Of a DNA stretch of 64,000 bases, positions 26,556 through 34,914 are shown one piece after another. A program made the position numbers and the translations under genes. The notes under the pieces are model-generated. The model saw nothing but the letters and a program-made list of their open reading frames with translations, was not told the origin of the DNA and did not search any database. How positions within the stretch are numbered: position 1 is the stretch's first letter; every line of letters starts with the position of its first letter. This DNA comes from Ovoidimarina sp038744785 (GTDB lineage Bacteria > Pseudomonadota > Alphaproteobacteria > Rhodobacterales > Rhodobacteraceae): the NCBI GenBank assembly GCA_038744785.1, contig JBCDLX010000027.1:1-64000 (forward strand), in the 5' to 3' direction.

Positions 26556-27815
26556 TTACGCAGCCAGGCAGGCTTCAAAGTCGCGGCGCACTTGCAAGAG
26601 GATGGACAATGCATCAAGCGCCGGTTTTTCGCCCTTCTCGTTCTCCATAAGGACAACCAGGCTTTCCGCCTCTATGACAGTGTCGGTCAGTTGCGAAACC
26701 GTCGGTTCTCCCGCCTCGTCATGCATCGTGAGCATTTCTGAGAGGTGGACCAGCGTTTCACCGCAATGTGCCGCGATCGCCGGACCTTCGGGTGCGTCAC
26801 CTGCACGAACCTTCGACAGCAGCGCGGTGCTGCGCCGCCTGATATAGCGCAGCCCCGTGCTGAACAGTTCCACCGCTTCGTCCGATTTCGGCGCAGGGCG
26901 GGTGATTGGACGCGTGCGCGGACGTTCGGTCGCGCGGAACGCATCGCTATCAACGCTCTCAATCTCGACCGTCACCGTTTCCGGTTCGGGCATTTTTGGC
27001 GCCGGTTGGGACCTTGGACGGGACCGGACCGGGCGTGACGGCGTTCGCCGTGGCTCGTCCAATAGCGTCTCTTGCGCGCGAAGGAACAAGAGCGCGCTGT
27101 CCGCATCCGCTTGCCGACCCAGACGTGCGTGGTTCAGCAGTCGCTCGATAAGGGGAGAGATCCCGGACGACGCACCAGGCACTTTAAAATCCAGCGCGTA
27201 AACGTCATGGAACTCGTCGCCAAGTTCATCCCTCAGCTTGCTGGCGCGTTTTCCGGAACAATCCGTAAGGACGAGATAGGCGTGATCCTTGACCTTATCG
27301 GGCACCCCAGCCCAAAGCGCACGATCCGTATCGTCAAATCTTGCCGCGCACCAAAGGGCAATATCAGTACGAGGCGCGGCCCAGGCGATTGCCGCGCGCT
27401 GATCTGCGGCGGCCTCGTCGGCCTGCACATCCAGGAAACTGATACGCCGCAAGAGCGGGGACGGACGCTCGATCACGGCAAGAATGGCATCCTGAAAAGC
27501 TTGCACATCGAGCGTATCATGTGGCTCGGTGACTGATCCGTCGGGGCGGGTGATCTGCGCTGCCGGAATGTCTCCATAACGCAGTTCGACCGTCGGTGGA
27601 TGGTCCAGGGCCGGAAGAACGGGTTCTCCGATCGCCTCTGACAGAAGCGATGCTTTGCCAGGCGTGGGACGTCCGAGCAGCGTCACCCGCACCGGCGAAA
27701 CCAGACGCGACAGGTACCTTTGGGCCTTGTCGCGAAGCGCAGGTGCAATATCACGTGCGCCTGCGAAATCGCGCAGCCGAGCTTCGATGCCTTCAATCGC
27801 AACCTGCTGGTTCAT
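26556..27815 (-). CDS. Degenerate GTPase-like protein (pseudo-GTPase)
   Basis: A 419-residue protein resembling the neighbouring GTPases but with altered motifs. The P-loop reads LLGRPTPGKASLL: Gly, Gly and Lys are kept, but the Ser/Thr after Lys, which coordinates magnesium, is Ala. The G3 position reads SFLDVQADEA, without the DxxG motif. The G4 position reads LTDCSGK rather than N/TKxD. The first 240 residues form the GTPase-like part. A Pro/Arg-rich linker (about 260-315) follows, then a helical C-terminal domain. It probably binds nucleotide poorly or not at all and may act as a scaffold or regulator. It overlaps the phosphatase stop as ATGA. Confidence 0.72.
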   Translation of the reverse strand: MNQQVAIEGIEARLRDFAGARDIAPALRDKAQRYLSRLVSPVRVTLLGRPTPGKASLLSEAIGEPVLPALDHPPTVELRYGDIPAAQITRPDGSVTEPHDTLDVQAFQDAILAVIERPSPLLRRISFLDVQADEAAADQRAAIAWAAPRTDIALWCAARFDDTDRALWAGVPDKVKDHAYLVLTDCSGKRASKLRDELGDEFHDVYALDFKVPGASSGISPLIERLLNHARLGRQADADSALLFLRAQETLLDEPRRTPSRPVRSRPRSQPAPKMPEPETVTVEIESVDSDAFRATERPRTRPITRPAPKSDEAVELFSTGLRYIRRRSTALLSKVRAGDAPEGPAIAAHCGETLVHLSEMLTMHDEAGEPTVSQLTDTVIEAESLVVLMENEKGEKPALDALSILLQVRRDFEACLAA

Positions 27816-29407
27816 CGTGATGCTTCCACCACGATGCGGCGCAGGATCGGCGCGCCGGGGCGACGTTCGTTACGCGGTTCTGCGCGCAGGGACACCATTG
27901 CCGCGTCGCCTGGATCGGCTTCCGCGCCATCCTCTTCGTCGATTTCATCATCGAAGAGCGGGATCGAGGGCTCTTCGACCGCGGCAGATGGATCCGTCGC
28001 ATCTTCTTCGTCCGCATCGTCGGTCGCGTCGAGACCGAAGATATTCTCACTTGCGTCATCGACCTCGGCATCAGGATCTAGGTCAGAAGCGTCGTGAAGC
28101 TCGGCTCTTTTGAGTTCCGGCACAACCACCACAGGGACATCGGTTGGAGCGATGTCACCCCCAGACTCTTCTTCCTGCTCGACTGCAACAATAGTTTCGC
28201 CGTCTGACGGGTCGTCCTCTTCATCCGACGAACGACTGTCCGCCGTGTCCGTGTGCTCGGGCAGTGCCTCGTCACCCATCACCGGTTCAACGGGAAGGTC
28301 TGAACCGAATTTTTCTTCCTGATCCATGGGATCAAGGGCGTCCTCCATCGCTTCTGAGCGATCGGTCGCCTCTGCTTCAGCGGGCTCTTCTTCATCCTGG
28401 AACGATGACGTCACCGCAGCAATTGCAGCTGCGAGATCCGGATCCGCGGGACCAGTTTGTGCCCTGTCATCCTTGTCGCTCATCTCGAGCGCTTCATCGG
28501 GCTCTGCCATAACAGGCGCAACGTGATCCGTGCCAAATGCTTCGGCAAAGCTCACAGCAGACCGTACCGCATCGGCAAACACGTCCGGCGCATTGGCCTG
28601 TTGTACTTGAACCACCGCAATCGACGTGTTGTCCTGTTCGGGGTCGTCCAGCTCCGCGATCGCCTTGAGAAGACCTCTGGCGATCTCAGCGCTCGGCACG
28701 TCCGACATCGTCCGCAGCAAAGACGCGATACGATTGTCTTCAAGCGATTGCAGCCCGTCGCTTGCCGCGATCACCAGATCGCCGTCACGCAATTCGAAGG
28801 GCGTCTCGGGACAATCGATTTTTGCGACCTCGGATCCGGCCAGAACCGAGATCAACGCATTTCTGTCTGGATGTTCCCGAGCGACATCGCGATCCATCAT
28901 GCCACACGCGGCCATTTGATCGATCTGAGGCGCCATCGAATGGTCTTCGTTAAGCTGTCTCAGCATTCCGTCGCGATAGAGATAAAGCGGGCTGTCCCCC
29001 ACCGATATCCAGGTCAGATGTGCGCCCTGGAACACGGCCGCCAACAACGTCGCCCCCATGCCGCGCACGCGCGGATTCCCCTTTATATGGGCGGCCAGGC
29101 AATCGTTGGCGCCGTGAAGTGCATCTCGCAGAATGTCTTGGATGTTCCCCGTCAGGATCTCGGGGTCACCTGATTGAAACTTTAGTTCGCAGAAGACCTC
29201 GGTCATGACGATCTTGGACGCGACGTCTCCAGCGGCATGCCCTCCCATACCGTCTGAAAGAACGATCACACCTGTGTCGGATCCGATCGGAAAGTCGGCG
29301 ATAACCGCATCTTCCTGATGCTCTCGCCGACCCACGATCAGGGCCGAAGACGCATCGAAGTTTGTTTCAGTGGCCGGCTGCATGTGCTGTTTCCACATTG
29401 TCGTCAT
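27812..29407 (-). CDS. PP2C-family Ser/Thr phosphatase with long acidic tail
   Basis: A 531-residue protein. Residues about 20-265 are a PP2C catalytic domain: GRREHQEDAV, the metal motif VLSDGMGGHAAGD (Asp52), ISVGDSPLYLYRDG, ASDGLQSL and the C-terminal metal motif DNTSIAVVQV. Residues about 280-510 are a low-complexity, very acidic tail (many Asp/Glu). The last 20 residues are basic. It should reverse phosphorylation by the kinase two genes upstream. The gene overlaps the FHA gene by 41 bases if it starts at 29407; ATGs at 29398 and 29383 are alternatives and do not affect the domain. Confidence 0.88.
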   Translation of the reverse strand: MTTMWKQHMQPATETNFDASSALIVGRREHQEDAVIADFPIGSDTGVIVLSDGMGGHAAGDVASKIVMTEVFCELKFQSGDPEILTGNIQDILRDALHGANDCLAAHIKGNPRVRGMGATLLAAVFQGAHLTWISVGDSPLYLYRDGMLRQLNEDHSMAPQIDQMAACGMMDRDVAREHPDRNALISVLAGSEVAKIDCPETPFELRDGDLVIAASDGLQSLEDNRIASLLRTMSDVPSAEIARGLLKAIAELDDPEQDNTSIAVVQVQQANAPDVFADAVRSAVSFAEAFGTDHVAPVMAEPDEALEMSDKDDRAQTGPADPDLAAAIAAVTSSFQDEEEPAEAEATDRSEAMEDALDPMDQEEKFGSDLPVEPVMGDEALPEHTDTADSRSSDEEDDPSDGETIVAVEQEEESGGDIAPTDVPVVVVPELKRAELHDASDLDPDAEVDDASENIFGLDATDDADEEDATDPSAAVEEPSIPLFDDEIDEEDGAEADPGDAAMVSLRAEPRNERRPGAPILRRIVVEASR

Positions 29408-30974
29408 CCCACGAAAAGTCGGGTCCGCAGAGAGCTACGAACAGGAGTGTCGTCTCTCCAATACGGATGGTGTCACCGTCGGTTAGGGGTTCGGTCGAAA
29501 GCACCGGCATGTCATTCAGACGCACCAGGTTCGCCTTACCCCCATGCCCGATAAAGAACCGCCGCTGTTCGTCGTCATAGGCGACGACAGCGTGGTTATC
29601 GCGGCTGATCGAGTTGTCGCCGAAGTCAAGGCGGACCGCCTGATCTTCACCGCGACCAATTTTGGACGCACCAGCCGTCAGCGTAAAGGACGCTCCCCGG
29701 CCGGGGCCATGCAAAACGATGACCCAGCCCACCGGAAACTGCCCCTGACCAGCAGGCGATTGCGATGCAGCCGAGATCGGATCGACACTTTCGTCCTCGT
29801 GCTTATGAAAGCCGAGGAGCCGTGTTTTCACGCGACCGGTGCGACGGCGTGCCGGCGCGGGCGCGTCGATCTCGTCTTCGTTGTTCAAGGCCGTCTCTGC
29901 CAGACCGGTGTCTTCCGCTGAAAGTTCTGTTTCGCTTGCAGCCTCTTCCTGGAAGGGCGCCTCTTCCTGATCTTCGGCGTTGTGGTGCTCAGGCAGATCT
30001 TCGGCATTAGGCACAGACGCGCTTTGTATTGGAACGCTCTCAAGCTCGGGCTCCGGGTCGGCATCCGCGATATCACCCGACCTCGTCGCGTGTTCCTCGT
30101 CGTTGGCGGGTTCGGCCAAGAAAGTGCTTTCCGTTGGCACCTCGGCCGCAGTCACGGTTTCTGCTTCGTGAACCCCAGAAGCCTCGACGTCTTCATCATC
30201 GTAAGCGTCGCTTTCGGATGCGGGCGGTTGAATATCCCAGATCTTTCTTTGCTGGACTTGCCGCGCCAGGGACGCAGCCGCCTCGGCTGCGCTTTTGTGG
30301 CGCACAGCGGGCTCGCCCGCCGCGTCTTCGGACTGGGTCATATCAGTCTCCTCGGCCTCTGTTGCCTCACCGGTCCCGGCCACGTCCGCTTCCGCAAACT
30401 CGCCGACCAGCGGCTTGGCGGCCTCTTCCAAAACCTCTTCGCCAACCTCATCGAGATCGGCGATGGCAGACGCGGGGTGCGCCGGTTCGTCTTCTGGATC
30501 TTCAGCCGCATGATCGTTTTGGACAGGTGCCGATGCGCTTAGGTGGTCATCCAAATCCATCTGAGCCCGACGTCCCGTATCGTGAGCCGCTTCGTCACCT
30601 GCCGCATCCAAGACTTGGTCGCCGGCTGAAGCTTCGAAAGCCTCGTCACCCTCGTCGTCCAAACCGGCAGAAGCCCTTTCTTCGCTCAGATCGATATCCG
30701 AGACATTCCAGTCATAGCCGCCAGATTGCGCCGCAAACCCGTTGCCTAGCGGTTCAGCGTGCTCGGACGTTTCGTCGGTTTGGTGCTGGCGAATTGGGAT
30801 CACAGATGCAGATGCATCTTCGGTCCCTGAAAGCGGTATGGGCGCGGCTTCCGGCGACACTGCGGACATCTCGGGCAGATCAAACGTTTCGGCGAGACCC
30901 GCATGCTCTTTCGCATCGAGCAATTCGGCCTGAGCCTGTCGCTTTTTCGCGATCATTTCGTGTAGGAACTTCAT
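29367..30974 (-). CDS. FHA-domain protein with long acidic N-terminal region
   Basis: A 535-residue protein. The C-terminal 120 residues are a forkhead-associated domain, which binds phosphothreonine: KIGRGEDQAVRLDF, then ISRDNHAVV (458-461 hold the Arg and His expected at the binding face), RLNDMP and a closing strand IRIGETTLLFV. Residues about 30-400 are acidic, Glu/Ala/Asp-rich and probably disordered, with a basic patch (RRRTGRVKTRLLGFHKHE) just before the FHA domain. The start ATG overlaps the kinase stop (ATGA) and has GGAAAGG upstream. I infer it reads out kinase activity and links it to the GTPases; the acidic region may itself be a substrate. Confidence 0.87.
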   Translation of the reverse strand: MKFLHEMIAKKRQAQAELLDAKEHAGLAETFDLPEMSAVSPEAAPIPLSGTEDASASVIPIRQHQTDETSEHAEPLGNGFAAQSGGYDWNVSDIDLSEERASAGLDDEGDEAFEASAGDQVLDAAGDEAAHDTGRRAQMDLDDHLSASAPVQNDHAAEDPEDEPAHPASAIADLDEVGEEVLEEAAKPLVGEFAEADVAGTGEATEAEETDMTQSEDAAGEPAVRHKSAAEAAASLARQVQQRKIWDIQPPASESDAYDDEDVEASGVHEAETVTAAEVPTESTFLAEPANDEEHATRSGDIADADPEPELESVPIQSASVPNAEDLPEHHNAEDQEEAPFQEEAASETELSAEDTGLAETALNNEDEIDAPAPARRRTGRVKTRLLGFHKHEDESVDPISAASQSPAGQGQFPVGWVIVLHGPGRGASFTLTAGASKIGRGEDQAVRLDFGDNSISRDNHAVVAYDDEQRRFFIGHGGKANLVRLNDMPVLSTEPLTDGDTIRIGETTLLFVALCGPDFSWDDDNVETAHAAGH

Positions 30975-32410
30975 TGATCAGCCTTTCCAACCATATCCCC
31001 CGGGGTTTCATCGACCTGGCCGAACCGCCAGAGTGACACGTTAAGAACACGGTCCAGGATCTTCCTGCGATGAACCTCGTCCTTAAGAAATTTTTCGTCG
31101 CCAAGGGTCGCGGGCGCGATTTGCGGGCGTGCAGCAATCCCATCTTCAGCCGCATCGGCACGATCGCGCTCAGGAATCTGGGGCGCGGGCGCCGGTGCGC
31201 TTGTGTCCACTGGCGGGCGTTCAGAAACCGGACGGATCAGGGGCGGCGCCCCTTTTCCGGTGTTCTCCGGCGGCGGTGGTCCCATTAGATCGGGGAAAAG
31301 TGGCCCGCGTTTGCGCTTAAGCGGAGCCCGCTTCCTTTCGGCCTTGATCTTGGCCGGGCCATCCTTTTCGCGCGCCGCAGCCACAAACTCGTTTGTCTCG
31401 GTCACAAGGTCACGGATCGCGCGCTGCAGCTGATGATCGTTCTGGGCACGTTCCTTGGCGGCTGCACGGCGGCGCTCAGTATCAATCTGGGTCAGCCACT
31501 CGCGGGCTGATTGCAGCCGATCGTCGGGAAAAACCTCAAGCGCTTTGTCAATCGCGGCTAAGAAGAACCGGTCGAAACCCTCAAACTCCTGGAGCCTGCT
31601 AGACAACGAGACGAAGGGATCCTTCTGATTGGCCGCGACCGCGGCAAGACGCGCCTGACTGACGGGCGGCGCATCCCCGGTAATCAAGTGATAAAACGTC
31701 GCGCCCAGCGAGTAGAGATCACTTGCGATGGTTTGCGCACTGCCCGAGACATAGAACTCTTGCGGACTGTACCCGTCCTTTACGGTGTGCTGCTGCGAAA
31801 GCACGCGCGACATACGCGTTGCTTCTTCGCGGGCCGCCCCGAAATCGATCAACACGGGCTCGTTGCTTTGATCGAGAAGGATGTTATCGGGTGAAATGTC
31901 CCGGTGAAGGATGCCGCGCTCGTGAATGTAGTCCACGGCTTCCAGAACCCTGACAAGGATCATGTGCATGAGCTCGGGCGTCAGACGGCCCGGCTCTTCA
32001 TCGACAATATCCAGAAGATCGCGTCCCCGGATGAAATCCAGCGCCATGTAGGCCGTGTTGTTGTCCTCGAACACCTGGTGCACGCCGACAATGTTCGGAT
32101 GTTCGAGTTTGGCCAGCGCCCGGGCTTCCTGTCCGAACAGCCGGACAATCTTGTCAAATTCACCTTCGTGGGACTTTGACCTTGTGCGTACATCGTTGCC
32201 TTGCCGACAGCACATCGACGACGGAAAGCACTCTTTGATGACAACCACGCGATCCAGACTGTCGCGCGCAAGATAAGTGATGCCAAATCCACCGGAATTC
32301 AGAAAGCGAGCGATCCGGTACTGACCGCGCAAAAGCTCGGTACCCTTGCGTAGCTCATCGCCATAGGCCTCTTCGCCTTCTGGACCGCTTATCTGGGCGT
32401 CTGAACTCAT
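30971..32410 (-). CDS. Serine/threonine protein kinase
   Basis: A 479-residue eukaryotic-type protein kinase. Gly-rich loop LNSGGFGITY (38-47), Lys59 in VVIKE, catalytic loop HRDISPDN (169-176) and DFGAAR (189-194) are intact, followed by KDGYSPQEFY and ASDLYSLGATFYHL. The domain ends near 325. The rest is a basic, Pro-rich region without any membrane segment, so it is cytoplasmic and lacks PASTA-type sensors. I start at ATG 32410 (CGGGAGA upstream) rather than 32464. It is the first gene of the cluster and coupled by ATGA to the FHA gene, an arrangement known for PpkA/Fha-type threonine phosphorylation pathways. Confidence 0.9.
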   Translation of the reverse strand: MSSDAQISGPEGEEAYGDELRKGTELLRGQYRIARFLNSGGFGITYLARDSLDRVVVIKECFPSSMCCRQGNDVRTRSKSHEGEFDKIVRLFGQEARALAKLEHPNIVGVHQVFEDNNTAYMALDFIRGRDLLDIVDEEPGRLTPELMHMILVRVLEAVDYIHERGILHRDISPDNILLDQSNEPVLIDFGAAREEATRMSRVLSQQHTVKDGYSPQEFYVSGSAQTIASDLYSLGATFYHLITGDAPPVSQARLAAVAANQKDPFVSLSSRLQEFEGFDRFFLAAIDKALEVFPDDRLQSAREWLTQIDTERRRAAAKERAQNDHQLQRAIRDLVTETNEFVAAAREKDGPAKIKAERKRAPLKRKRGPLFPDLMGPPPPENTGKGAPPLIRPVSERPPVDTSAPAPAPQIPERDRADAAEDGIAARPQIAPATLGDEKFLKDEVHRRKILDRVLNVSLWRFGQVDETPGDMVGKADQ

Positions 32411-32489
32411 GGGTCTCCCGACACATTGGGCGTTGGACAGGTGCCAGGCCTGCCAGACCCTCACCGGTGCCTAGTGAGAAACAAAACTG

Positions 32490-32506
32490 TGACCGAATGA
32501 TGGTCA
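32490..32506. promoter_or_regulatory. Inverted repeat upstream of kinase operon
   Basis: TGACC, 7-base spacer, GGTCA, 80 bases before the kinase start, within the 261-base gap after purF. Position and symmetry fit an operator for a dimeric regulator; no bound protein can be named. Confidence 0.3.
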
Positions 32507-32592
32507 GAATCCGCAATTCTTTTGGAATGCGAACAGCCATGCAAAAATGACCGGATTGTTGATCGACGGGTTTGGCTCTGTTTTGGTTGTCG

Positions 32593-32619
32593 CGTTGGCG
32601 CATTTCAATCAAGCCAACG
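32593..32619. promoter_or_regulatory. Second inverted repeat in the purF-kinase gap
   Basis: CGTTGGC, 13-base loop, GCCAACG, a perfect 7-bp repeat between purF and the kinase gene. No T-run follows on either strand, so it is either a weak purF end hairpin or part of the kinase control region. Confidence 0.3.
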
Positions 32620-32671
32620 GACCAGTGCCTATTGTCAGCAGCGGGCATGCGGCCTGCAAGTTGCGCGACTG

Positions 32672-34138
32672 CTATTCGGCGGCCTTTAAGGCGAAGCCTT
32701 TTTCAACCATGTCGGACGGTACAACCGGGTATTCGCCTGAAAAACAGGCGTCGCAATGCTGTGGCGAAGCATTGTCCCGTCCGCCTGCCTCGCCTACCGC
32801 GCGGTACAGCCCGTCAAGCGAGATGAACCGCAAGCTGTCGACGCCCAGATGTTCGCGCATCTCGTCTTCGCTCATACTGGCAGCAAGCAGTTTCTCACGA
32901 TTGGGCGTATCTACGCCATAGAAACAGGGCCACGCGGTTGGGGGGCTGGCGATCCGGAAATGTACTTCCTTCGCCCCGGCATCAAGCAGCATCTCGCGGA
33001 TCTTGATCGAGGTCGTTCCCCGCACCACACTGTCGTCCACAAGGATGATCCGCTTGCCGCGCACAAGGGCGCGGTTGATATTCAACTTCAGGCGCACGCC
33101 CATGTTGCGGATCTGCTCGGTCGGCTCGATGAACGTCCGGCCCATGTACTGATTGCGGATAATTCCCATAGCATAGGGAATACTGCTTTCCTGGCTGTAC
33201 CCGATTGCCGCCGGTGTACCGCTGTCAGGCACCGGACAAACAAGATCTGCATCGACAGGCGCTTCGCGTGCCAGCTCCACGCCGATCGCCCGGCGCGTTT
33301 CGTACACCGAGCGGCCGCCGAGGATCGAATCCGGGCGCGAGAAATACACGTGTTCGAAAATACAGAAACGAGGACGCGATTGGTCGAACGGGCGATGGGT
33401 TTTGATCCCATGTTCCGCAGTGATGACAACCATCTCGCCCGGTTCGATTTCCCGTTCGAAATCGGCCCCGATGATGTCGAGCGCGCAAGTCTCGGACGCC
33501 AGCGCCCACCCCTCGCCTAGTCTGCCCAGAACCAAGGGTCTGACGCCCAAAGGATCACGAACGCCTATGAGCTTAGTGCGGGTCATGGCCACAACGCTGA
33601 ACGCCCCTTCTACGCGCCGCAGCGCGTCCTTCATGCGCTCGGGAATATCCCGTTGGAGGGACCGCGCCATGAGGTGAATGATGCACTCGCTGTCGGAGGA
33701 AGACTGAAAAATCGACCCCCGCTCGATCAGCTCGCGCCGCAGCGATTCGGCGTTCGTGATATTTCCGTTATGGGCGATCGCCGCGCCGCCCATGGAAAAT
33801 TCGCCAAAGAACGGTTGCACATCCCGGATCTGGGTATTCCCTTTCGATCCAGCGGTCGAGTAGCGCACATGGCCGATCCCGAGCGGGCCGGGCAGCGTAT
33901 TCATCACAGATTGGTTCGTGAAATTGTCTCTTACATAGCCAAAGCGACGCGCAGAGTTAAAGCCTTGCTGCGGATCATGGGTCACGATCCCGCCAGCCTC
34001 TTGTCCGCGATGTTGAAGCGCATGCAGTCCTAGGGCTACGAAATTGGCGGCATCGGCGACGCCGACAATACCAAAAATGCCGCATTCCTCGCGCAGCTTG
34101 TCATCGTCAAATGGATGGGAAGGTGGCAGGTCGCGCAA
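32672..34138 (-). CDS. purF: Amidophosphoribosyltransferase
   Basis: First committed enzyme of purine synthesis: PRPP plus glutamine to phosphoribosylamine. 488 residues. The N-terminal glutaminase nucleophile is Cys19 in REECGIFGIVG, so a propeptide of 18 residues must be removed. Glutaminase motifs ALQHRGQEAGGI and GNITNAESLRREL, and the PRPP loop RIILVDDSVVRGTTS, are present. The only start codon in the right place is TTG at 34138, with no strong binding site, so the true start is uncertain by a few codons. It is a housekeeping gene upstream of the signalling cluster and separated from it by 261 bases. Confidence 0.95.
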   Translation of the reverse strand: MRDLPPSHPFDDDKLREECGIFGIVGVADAANFVALGLHALQHRGQEAGGIVTHDPQQGFNSARRFGYVRDNFTNQSVMNTLPGPLGIGHVRYSTAGSKGNTQIRDVQPFFGEFSMGGAAIAHNGNITNAESLRRELIERGSIFQSSSDSECIIHLMARSLQRDIPERMKDALRRVEGAFSVVAMTRTKLIGVRDPLGVRPLVLGRLGEGWALASETCALDIIGADFEREIEPGEMVVITAEHGIKTHRPFDQSRPRFCIFEHVYFSRPDSILGGRSVYETRRAIGVELAREAPVDADLVCPVPDSGTPAAIGYSQESSIPYAMGIIRNQYMGRTFIEPTEQIRNMGVRLKLNINRALVRGKRIILVDDSVVRGTTSIKIREMLLDAGAKEVHFRIASPPTAWPCFYGVDTPNREKLLAASMSEDEMREHLGVDSLRFISLDGLYRAVGEAGGRDNASPQHCDACFSGEYPVVPSDMVEKGFALKAAE

Positions 34139-34295
34139 GGGGACTGATCCGGATGCAGGGCAGCTCTCAGACTACATAGGCCACACAAGCAGGCGTGTCA
34201 CGGAACTATCACGATTACCGGTGCAGTATCATGGCCACCCCGCGAAGCGTGCTTGAATTATGCCCTTCTGTTGGGCGCTTTAGCCCAGAGACGCA

Positions 34296-34907
34296 TTAGG
34301 ACCGGACACGTCTGATGAGCGCAGGAACGCGCAGGTCGATCAGGGTTTTCACAAGGGCGGCTACGGCGACAAGGCAAAGCATGATTTTGGACACCGGCCC
34401 CATGGTGCCTTCGATCAACAGCGCATGCGCCACCGTGCCAGCCACTGTGATCGTCACCAGTCCGATATGGCCCAATCGCCACGCGCGGGGCGTCAGTTTA
34501 AGTCGCCGACGGACCAGGGCAAGACCGGCCGCCGCGAAAAGCGCCCACATCGCTGCCACGCCCCAGGCGGAAAACGGGGTCGGCGACCGCAACAACAGAG
34601 CATCCACAACGTCCGGCGGGCTGGTCAGCCAAAGCCCCCCCACATGGATCAAAACAGACAGCAACAAACCCAAACCGACCCAACGATGCACTGCGCGCCC
34701 AAGCCGTGCCGACACACCGGGAAGGGCGCCACCAGCCAGAAGTGGCTGGAGGACGCACAGACCCAAGGCCGCGATCCCGGCAAAAGAAGCCGCGATGTAC
34801 ACAGGCTCCCGCCAGGCCAAAAGCGGACTGCGCGCAGCAATCACCAGCGGCCATGCCAGAATGCAGATCAGGGCGAACCAGATCAGAAACGTTCGGGCGG
34901 CAGGCAC
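34296..34907 (-). CDS. Ferric-reductase-like transmembrane protein
   Basis: A small integral membrane protein of about 203 residues with five or six hydrophobic helices. His residues in RAVHRWVGLGLL, IHVGGLW, LGHIGLV and AHALLI are placed as in haem-binding ferric reductase / YedZ-like domains. The best start is GTG 34907, just after the stop of the exported partner; the longer frame from 34964 would overlap that gene by 50 bases. I infer it passes electrons to or across the membrane for the co-encoded exported protein; the actual reaction is unknown. Confidence 0.7.
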   Translation of the reverse strand: MPAARTFLIWFALICILAWPLVIAARSPLLAWREPVYIAASFAGIAALGLCVLQPLLAGGALPGVSARLGRAVHRWVGLGLLLSVLIHVGGLWLTSPPDVVDALLLRSPTPFSAWGVAAMWALFAAAGLALVRRRLKLTPRAWRLGHIGLVTITVAGTVAHALLIEGTMGPVSKIMLCLVAVAALVKTLIDLRVPALIRRVRS

Positions 34908-34914
34908 CCGACCG

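Noticed and set aside
22132..32410. Type VI secretion locus suggested by the kinase, FHA and phosphatase trio
   Set aside because: No tss, VgrG, Hcp or ClpV gene is present; the genes that follow encode GTPases. The resemblance is limited to the three regulatory proteins.
32411..32671. RNA gene or riboswitch in the gap after purF
   Set aside because: Apart from two short inverted repeats, no tRNA-like cloverleaf or conserved riboswitch core can be recognised by eye.
32688..32703. Plus-strand hairpin AAGGC-GAA-GCCTT followed by T-run
   Set aside because: It looks like a terminator but lies inside the 3-prime end of minus-strand purF, and no plus-strand gene precedes it.
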